Shown here piece after piece: positions 7,221-11,473 of a stretch of DNA of 11,473 nt (position 1 is its first letter; each line of letters begins with the position of its first letter). A model generated the notes under the pieces. That model did no database searches. It was not told the DNA's origin and saw nothing but the letters and a program-made list of their open reading frames with translations. Source of the stretch: an uncultured Collinsella sp. GTDB lineage: Bacteria > Actinomycetota > Coriobacteriia > Coriobacteriales > Coriobacteriaceae. Location: contig USMA01000017.1 of NCBI GenBank assembly GCA_900555765.1, forward strand, positions 1 to 11,473. Reading direction: 5' to 3'. Made by a program: the position numbers and the translations under genes.

Positions 7221-8243
7221 CTACACCGTGAGGAACATCATCACGATGATCATGGCAAAGCCGATAAGGTCGGTCGGCAAAAACACCGTGCCCAGCATAA
7301 CGGTGCTGGTGATAGTCGCCGAAACCGGCTCCACAGTTCCGATGAGGCTCGCGCGCACCGAGCCGATGTCCTTAACGCCCTGCATATAAAGCATGTAAGC
7401 AAAAAACGAGCCGATAACCACGAACACCGCGAGCGCCTCGACGCCGGCAGCGTCGAGCGCCGGCATATGCGCCCAGGGCTGCACGAAGACGCACGAGACC
7501 ACGCCCGCCGTGAGCATTGCCGAGCCCGTGACGATGGGGCTGCCGTATTCGGGCAGGATCTTGGCGGGAATCACCGCCATACACGTGGCGCTGACCGCAC
7601 ACATAAGACCTGCTGCCAGGCCAAGCGGCGAGATATTCAGGCTGGTGGGGTCGCCGCCGGTGGCGATTAAAAAGGTTCCACCCAGAGCTAGGCCAATGCC
7701 GATGACTTCGCGAGTACGTGGCATGCGGCGATCGATCACGCAGGTGTAGCCCATGATGATAACGAGCTGCAGGCACTGGAGCACCGTCGCGGTTCCGGCA
7801 TTGGTCAGGCGCACGGCCGAAAGATAGCAAAACTGGTTGAACAGCAGGCCAAAGGCGGTAAAGAGCAGCAGCTGCTTGCGATCGGCGGGCGTGGTCCAGA
7901 GCTTAATCAGGCGCTCGCGGTCGCGCGTGACAACCACGGCCATAAAGAGTAGACCGGCGAGAATCTGACGCACGCTCATAAGCCACAAGGTGTCGACGTG
8001 GTAGGTATCGAACAGAAAGCTCGCGCTGGTGCCCGAGAAGCCCCAAAACGAACCGCCCACCAGCGTGGCCAAGACGCCCGTGATCATCTTGCGCGTCGAA
8101 GCGCTGTTCAAGCGGTCGCGCCATGCGCGACGGGTGTTGCGGCTGAGCTCGTCGGTGCCCTCGGGCACATCAATGTTCGATATATCGGTCATCGGCACCG
8201 AAGCCTCTGCACCTTCGACCTGCTCGACACACTCTTTGCTCAT
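7221..8243 (-). CDS. EamA/DMT family transporter
   Basis: 340-aa polytopic membrane protein of the drug/metabolite transporter superfamily, with two EamA repeats of about five helices each. The first repeat begins near residue 54 (ITGVLATLVGGSFWGFSGTSASFLF) and the second near 205 (SPLGLAAGLMCAVSATCMAVIPAKIL). Typical EamA signatures are LTNAGTATVLQCLQLVIIM in the first half and GVKDIGSVRASLIGTVEPVSATITS in the second. The first 52 residues are a hydrophilic, acidic-then-basic cytoplasmic tail longer than usual. The substrate cannot be told; relatives export amino acids or metabolites. The ATG at 8243 has GGGGGAG close upstream. It is followed by the DUF4012 gene in the same direction after 149 bp, which need not be co-transcribed. 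No clear terminator is seen after its stop. Confidence 0.93.
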   Translation of the reverse strand: MSKECVEQVEGAEASVPMTDISNIDVPEGTDELSRNTRRAWRDRLNSASTRKMITGVLATLVGGSFWGFSGTSASFLFDTYHVDTLWLMSVRQILAGLLFMAVVVTRDRERLIKLWTTPADRKQLLLFTAFGLLFNQFCYLSAVRLTNAGTATVLQCLQLVIIMGYTCVIDRRMPRTREVIGIGLALGGTFLIATGGDPTSLNISPLGLAAGLMCAVSATCMAVIPAKILPEYGSPIVTGSAMLTAGVVSCVFVQPWAHMPALDAAGVEALAVFVVIGSFFAYMLYMQGVKDIGSVRASLIGTVEPVSATITSTVMLGTVFLPTDLIGFAMIIVMMFLTV

Positions 8244-8474
8244 TCCACTCCCCCGAAACAGCCTGGAAGCAATTCGGCTTACCTTACCACGGCGAAGTCA
8301 CCAGCTGGAGGCTTGTCCGCTTATCGGTGGGACAATTCCGCAGGCGTCTTTCCATAGCTCGATACCGCAATGGCCTTGCATTATGCGACAGCCAAATCGC
8401 GGCAGCAGGCTCTTTTGAAATGGACACGACAAAGCCCCCGAATTCCACAATGTAAGCGATTTTTAAAAATGTTC

Positions 8475-8503
8475 TTGCCACCGAGTTCAGGCTCCGTTAT
8501 ATT
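8475..8503 (+). promoter_or_regulatory. Sigma70-type promoter of tRNA-Val
   Basis: TTGCCA (8475-8480) and TATATT (8498-8503) are separated by exactly 17 bp, in a local AT-rich patch. The start would fall near 8510, about 23 nt before the mature tRNA 5' end. Confidence 0.75.
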
Positions 8504-8532
8504 ATCCCTTGCGCACTTGCGCACCCTTGATC

Positions 8533-8607
8533 GGGCGTTTAGCTCAGGGGGAGAGCGCTTCCCTGACACGGAAGAGGTCAGAAGTTCAAATCTTCTAACG
8601 CCCACCA
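8533..8607 (+). tRNA. tRNA-Val (anticodon GAC)
   Basis: Complete cloverleaf: the acceptor stem GGGCGTT pairs with AACGCCC; the anticodon stem CTTCC/GGAAG encloses CTGACAC with anticodon GAC at 8565-8567; the T arm AGAAG/CTTCT encloses TTCAAAT. The discriminator is A8604 and CCA is encoded (8605-8607). It decodes GUC/GUU valine codons. Confidence 0.97.
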
Positions 8608-8616
8608 AATGTTCGC

Positions 8617-8651
8617 AGCTCAGAGGCTATGTCTCTGGGCTGTTTTGTTTT
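8617..8651 (+). terminator. Intrinsic terminator of tRNA-Val
   Basis: AGCTCAGAG (8617-8625) pairs with CTCTGGGCT (8633-8641) over 9 bp, with one U-G pair and a 7-nt loop. It is followed by GTTTTGTTTT. It begins 10 nt after the tRNA CCA end. Confidence 0.88.
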
Positions 8652-8707
8652 ATGTCGCCAAATCCGCTGGCAACTCCAACCGTCATCGCAACGTAGCATC
8701 AATTCAC

Positions 8708-8736
8708 CTGACAAATGGCAGCCAAACAAATTCAAT
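8708..8736 (+). promoter_or_regulatory. Candidate promoter upstream of DUF5710 gene
   Basis: CTGACA (8708-8713, 5/6 to consensus) and TTCAAT (8731-8736, 4/6) are separated by 17 bp. This would give a leader of about 180 nt before the start at 8924, in which I see no recognisable riboswitch. Weak -10 match. Confidence 0.3.
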
Positions 8737-8923
8737 ACCCCAACATCAACAATAACCAGGCACAAAACTGCGCCGCAAGCTGCTCCAACCGCCCAATAGC
8801 CACCGAGGCCGAGACCACAGCGTCTCGAACCCATCCGAGCCGCAGCTTCTCTGCAACACGCCTCGATGTCTGCGCGCCGCGGTAACCTTGAGCCACTTGC
8901 ACCTGCAGCACCAAGGAGCCGCC

Positions 8924-9610
8924 ATGCGCACCGAGCTCGATGTCCCCTTTTCGCACAAAGAAGAAGCCAAGGCACTGGGTGCCAAATGGGACCGGACCAA
9001 GAAGGTCTGGTATGTACCCAGCGGCGTCAACCCCGAGCCCTTTGCCGAGTGGCTGCCCGGTGTTGACCGATCCGACCCCTCGGCGCCGTATATATATCTA
9101 GTACTGGGCAAGCGCGAATGCTGGAAGTGTCACAAAGAGACCTCGGTCGCGGCCTTCGGCATTCCCTATCGAACCGATAGCAACGAGAGCATCGCCATCG
9201 CGCACGCGCCCAACGAAGCCGGGCACATTGCCATCGACACGGCCAGAGCCAACGCACTCGCCATCGTGCCCGCTCTTGGCTGCGTGCCGGGCGAGATCCG
9301 CGACTACCTTCATAAGCGCTGCGGCTACAAGCCCGTAGGAGCGCGAGCTTCCAAAGCCCCGTCGCTCGGCAACACGTGCACCAGTTGCGACGCGCTGCAA
9401 GGCAGCCGCTATCTGTTCGAGGAGCCCTCGTCCCCGTTTGCCCTCACTGCCATCAACAAGCTGCCGGCACTGGAGTTTATACGCGTCGAAGTTGCCGGCG
9501 TCTTTGGCGTCCCGGCCACGCGTACCGACTTTGACCAGGCGCTCTTTACCTGGGCACGCGACCATCACGCCGAGTTCCACAAGCAACTCGGTGAGGGGGT
9601 TTATTTGTAG
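8924..9610 (+). CDS. DUF5710 domain protein with paired CxxC motifs
   Basis: 228 aa. The N-terminal 45 residues match the DUF5710 pattern: LDVPFSHKEEAKALGAKWDRTKKVWYVPSG. This small domain often occurs at the start of plasmid, phage or integrative-element proteins such as primases and DNA-processing enzymes. The remainder carries CWKC (66-69) and CTSC (152-155), a plausible split zinc site, followed by DALQGSRYLFEEPSSPF. I recall similar CWKCHKET...LQG...EP segments in uncharacterised bacterial proteins, but no function is known to me. The ATG at 8924 is preferred because AAGGAG lies 5 nt upstream; a TTG at 8888 is in frame without a ribosome site. Soluble, with no signal peptide or membrane helix. 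It converges on the zinc-ribbon gene, whose stop is 37 bp away. Confidence 0.85.
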   Translation: MRTELDVPFSHKEEAKALGAKWDRTKKVWYVPSGVNPEPFAEWLPGVDRSDPSAPYIYLVLGKRECWKCHKETSVAAFGIPYRTDSNESIAIAHAPNEAGHIAIDTARANALAIVPALGCVPGEIRDYLHKRCGYKPVGARASKAPSLGNTCTSCDALQGSRYLFEEPSSPFALTAINKLPALEFIRVEVAGVFGVPATRTDFDQALFTWARDHHAEFHKQLGEGVYL

Positions 9611-9647
9611 AGACAAAAGACACTCGCAGCCAACTCCCCTGCATCAC

Positions 9648-9932
9648 CTATCCCTCGTCGCCGGCGTCGTACACGATATCGAGGCCACAAACAGGGCATT
9701 TCTCCGAATACACCGGCATATGAACGCCTGTCCGTTTTCTCACTTCGTCGCTAAGTCTGTCGCGCGCATCGATGAACCGAATGTCGAGGCACGGTATTTG
9801 CGAGCCGCAGCAAGGACAGGCGACAGCAAACGACCCGCAATCAACTTCTATGCCCGGAAACATGTTGTTGTCAATAAGGGCACGCGGCAGCTTTCCGTAC
9901 TTCCCCATCGCAATATCGCCTCGCCAGCTCAC
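9648..9932 (-). CDS. Small zinc-ribbon protein, unknown function
   Basis: 94 aa with two cysteine knuckles, CPCCG (C39, C42) and CPVCG (C79, C82), a classic four-cysteine zinc ribbon; C32 and C48 are additional. The C-terminus is acidic (YDAGDEG). The GTG at 9932 is chosen because AAGGGAG stands 5 nt upstream; the in-frame ATG at 9908 has no ribosome site, and the frame upstream of the GTG looks non-coding. Small zinc ribbons of this kind bind nucleic acid or act as structural adaptors; the role cannot be told. It is transcribed in the same direction as the next gene upstream (10055-10471), 122 bp apart. Confidence 0.72.
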   Translation of the reverse strand: MSWRGDIAMGKYGKLPRALIDNNMFPGIEVDCGSFAVACPCCGSQIPCLDIRFIDARDRLSDEVRKRTGVHMPVYSEKCPVCGLDIVYDAGDEG

Positions 9933-10054
9933 GCTCGCTCCCTTCCCGTTATTCAAACCAGGAAGAGCATGCACCAGCAAGTGCGCGTGAGATTGCATTG
10001 CCACGCGATCCGATCAAACAACACGATCTTAAAAGACCGCCAAAGCCAAATACG

Positions 10055-10471
10055 CTAATACGGCAGAAGCCCCGCCTTTTCACGCTTCTTTTCCGAGTGA
10101 TCGAACTCAATGCGATGGGCCTCAAGAAACACCGTATTGGGTCCAAACCATCCGTTTTCGGGCTCGAACCGCTCAACAAACGCAAGGCCGAGCACCTTAT
10201 AGCCCACCTCGGTTGCAAATATGACTCCGACTGGGACGCCACATTTCATGCAGTTGAGCATTTTACGGTTGTAATTCTGGTCTCGAAAACCAACGGTACC
10301 CGACGCTTGAACCGAGTACTTAATGACCCACGTACCGTCATCCAAATAGAGCGGAGGCACATCGTTGATGCTCTCGGTTTGCCGCTGGCGCGCTTGTACC
10401 CCGCTACCCCACTCCCCTGTATACTGATGTAGCACGTGTTTCATCCGGGCTTGTTGGACCGGGTTGTTCAT
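10055..10471 (-). CDS. Uncharacterised protein resembling an HNH-nuclease N-terminal domain
   Basis: 138 aa as called. The stretch TWVIKYSVQ ... DQNYNRKMLNCMKCGVPVGVIF ... GYKVLGLAFVERFEPENGWF (about 47-109) resembles, from memory, the N-terminal domain that precedes an HNH nuclease module in some restriction-like proteins. No HNH motif follows: the protein ends in a short basic tail (SEKKREKAGLLPY), and none of the other frames downstream restores one. It may be a stand-alone sensor domain or a truncated remnant. The start is uncertain: the ATG at 10471 and the one at 10444 both lack a Shine-Dalgarno sequence, and a GTG near 10361 is possible. The ATG at 10471 lies 11 bp from the start of the divergent gene at 10483. 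Confidence 0.62.
   Translation of the reverse strand: MNNPVQQARMKHVLHQYTGEWGSGVQARQRQTESINDVPPLYLDDGTWVIKYSVQASGTVGFRDQNYNRKMLNCMKCGVPVGVIFATEVGYKVLGLAFVERFEPENGWFGPNTVFLEAHRIEFDHSEKKREKAGLLPY
10420..10425 (+). promoter_or_regulatory. Possible -10 element for the 10483 gene
   Basis: TATACT is a 5/6 match to the -10 consensus, 57 bp upstream of the GTG start. The nearest -35-like hexamer, TTGTAC (10394-10399), is 20 bp away, which is longer than optimal. The site lies inside the predicted 5' end of the gene on the opposite strand. Confidence 0.25.
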
Positions 10472-10482
10472 GGGAGGGTCTT

Positions 10483-10986
10483 GTGGCTGTTTCGAATTCG
10501 CCTAAGGGAAGCGTTTCTCCTTCGTCCATCAAGCCGGTGACGCGCAAGGCCGTGCGCTGCCAGCGCGAGGTCGCCTGGCTTGTCACGCAGGCAGCGGGCA
10601 GACTCGTGGCGAGCACGGAGGACATCAATGCTCCCACACCGAGCTTTGTGCTGGCAGCGGCGCTGGATCGAGTACGCCAGCTGGAGCTCGCCGCACAGGA
10701 TGCCAGCGGCCACCTCGACTACCAGAATGTTATGGCGCCCGACCTGCAAACGTTCTGCCACATGGCCAAGTTGCCTGCCGCACCCAATACGCTTTCGGAC
10801 GCAGGCTACATGTTTACGCTTTCGGGCGCGGACCTTATCCGCGACATCTATGCATACTGCAGCGAGCTCGCCGAGCGCCACGTCTTTGACATGGCTGAAG
10901 TCAAACCGGGATATGTCATCAAGCTGGTTCTTAGGCTGTTCTTGATGAATGGCACCGCAGATATCAATGCCAAAGTCGGAGAATAG
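10483..10986 (+). CDS. Hypothetical protein, mostly helical
   Basis: 167 aa, not recognised. The first 20 residues are Ser/Pro/Lys-rich; the rest looks mostly alpha-helical with repeated amphipathic segments (QREVAWLVTQAAGRLVAS, PSFVLAAALDRVRQLELAA, GADLIRDIYAYCSELAERHV). A hydrophobic run near the C-terminus (PGYVIKLVLRLFLMNG) is too short and charged for a confident membrane span. No signal peptide and no cysteine pairs. The GTG start at 10483 is chosen because GGGAGG lies 5 nt upstream. It diverges from the gene at 10055-10471 and converges on the PTS gene across a palindrome. Third-position GC is high, like its neighbours, which supports a real gene. Confidence 0.75.
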   Translation: MAVSNSPKGSVSPSSIKPVTRKAVRCQREVAWLVTQAAGRLVASTEDINAPTPSFVLAAALDRVRQLELAAQDASGHLDYQNVMAPDLQTFCHMAKLPAAPNTLSDAGYMFTLSGADLIRDIYAYCSELAERHVFDMAEVKPGYVIKLVLRLFLMNGTADINAKVGE

Positions 10987-10988
10987 CA

Positions 10989-11028
10989 GTGGCACCGGGT
11001 CTGGAAGACAATCCCGGCCCGGTGCCAC
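10989..11028. terminator. Perfect 11-bp inverted repeat between convergent genes
   Basis: GTGGCACCGGG (10989-10999) and CCCGGTGCCAC (11018-11028) are exact inverted copies with an 18-nt loop. An alternative inner pairing, CCGGG (10995-10999) with CCCGG (11013-11017), is also possible. It starts 2 bp past the stop of the 10483 gene and ends 25 bp before the stop of the PTS gene. No U-tract follows on either strand, so it may be a factor-assisted terminator or a repeat element. Confidence 0.55.
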
Positions 11029-11053
11029 CTAATATCATTTGTTGCCGTTGGCT

Positions 11054-11473
11054 TTACGCCGCCGCGAACACTCCCAAGCCCGTTCCGATGATGCAGATCG
11101 CAAAGATGCCCAAGATGATCCAAATGGTCTTGACGCCCTTTTTGTACAGGGCGACGCAGGCAAAGGTTGCCAGCAAGGGCAGCAGACCGGGGAAGATCGA
11201 ATCGAACAGATCCTGCAGGACAATCTCCGAACCACCCACGTCAAAGGTCAAAGCCGTGGACAGCGAGACCTGTGCCGCAATCATGGCGCCGATAACGGTC
11301 ATTCCGAGGACACCAGCAGCATGCGTCATGCGAGACATAAGGTTGTTCTCTTCGGACTGCTGCAAGAACTTGGTTCCCAGGTCGTAACCCAGATGGGCTG
11401 CGACGATACGCGTTGCAAAGTTAATCACCGAGTAGATGAGCGCGTACACGATGGGGCCGAGCGGGTTGCCCGT
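11054..11473 (-). CDS. PTS mannose/fructose/sorbose family IID subunit (C-terminal part)
   Basis: The 5' end is beyond the window; about 139 residues of the roughly 270-300 expected are visible. IID and IIC form the membrane channel of the mannose-type phosphotransferase system, which imports and phosphorylates a sugar using PEP. The first visible residues, TGNPLGPIVYALIYS, are the conserved LGP-type loop of IID. After it come AHLGYDLGTKFLQQSEENNLMSRMTHAAGVLGMTVIGAMIA and a terminal hairpin of two hydrophobic segments (LLPLLATFACVALYKKGVKTIWIILGIFAICIIGTGLGVF), as in IID proteins. The substrate cannot be assigned. IIC/IIA/IIB genes are expected beyond the right edge. The frame stays open to the last base. 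Confidence 0.93.
   Translation of the reverse strand, partial: TGNPLGPIVYALIYSVINFATRIVAAHLGYDLGTKFLQQSEENNLMSRMTHAAGVLGMTVIGAMIAAQVSLSTALTFDVGGSEIVLQDLFDSIFPGLLPLLATFACVALYKKGVKTIWIILGIFAICIIGTGLGVFAAA

Noticed and set aside
8050..8060. CCGCCCACCA in the transporter gene, similar to the tRNA-Val 3' end, as an attachment-site copy
   Set aside because: Only about 9 bases are shared, it lies inside an intact conserved gene, and nothing mobile separates the two.
8284..8481. 65-aa minus-strand frame upstream of the transporter
   Set aside because: No ribosome site, overlaps the tRNA-Val -35 element, and the composition is not protein-like. Apart from the promoter, I see nothing in 8244-8474.
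8595..8975. 126-aa minus-strand frame with a hydrophobic stretch after tRNA-Val
   Set aside because: It runs through the tRNA terminator and overlaps the start of the DUF5710 gene; no ribosome site or family match. The hydrophobic run is probably accidental.
1..11473. CRISPR array, insertion sequence or integrase
   Set aside because: No regularly spaced direct repeats, no transposase or recombinase motifs and no terminal repeats were seen on either strand.

Overview
The window reads as high-GC, gene-dense chromosomal DNA from an actinobacterium. A pheS gene with a Phe T-box leader, a DUF4012 envelope protein, a mannose-family PTS IID subunit and GGGGACG-type intergenic palindromes together suggest Coriobacteriia, most likely Collinsella or a close relative. 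The genus is an inference from gene style and not from a database match.

Layout. (1) 1-1544, minus strand: pheS (Phe-tRNA synthetase alpha) is preceded by a full T-box leader with specifier UUC, an antiterminator/terminator pair and an extended -10 promoter; pheT would be expected just beyond base 1. (2) 1663-3246, plus strand: an M32 (Taq-type) metallocarboxypeptidase, diverging from pheS and converging on glmM; a repeat-like palindromic element fills the 97-bp convergent gap. (3) 3344-8243, minus strand: three genes in one direction, an EamA/DMT-type exporter, a 770-aa membrane-anchored DUF4012 protein, and glmM (phosphoglucosamine mutase, peptidoglycan/UDP-GlcNAc precursor supply). A strong hairpin with a U-rich tail lies between the DUF4012 gene and glmM. 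(4) 8475-8651, plus strand: a tRNA-Val(GAC) with a good sigma70-type promoter and an intrinsic terminator. (5) 8924-10986: four small genes that look accessory, namely a DUF5710 protein with paired CxxC motifs, a 94-aa CPxCG zinc-ribbon protein, a 138-aa protein resembling the N-terminal part of HNH restriction-type nucleases, and an unrecognised 167-aa protein. Strands alternate, so they are not one operon. (6) 11054-11473, minus strand: the C-terminal part of a PTS mannose/fructose/sorbose IID component, cut by the window edge, with a perfect 11-bp inverted repeat between it and the converging gene.

Most of the window is housekeeping (translation, envelope precursor synthesis, transport, peptide turnover). 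The less ordinary parts are the small-gene cluster downstream of tRNA-Val, the intergenic palindromes at both convergent junctions, the hairpin immediately ahead of glmM, and local sequence departures in PheS. I did not find a convincing complete new defence or mobile system; the post-tRNA cluster is the best place to look.
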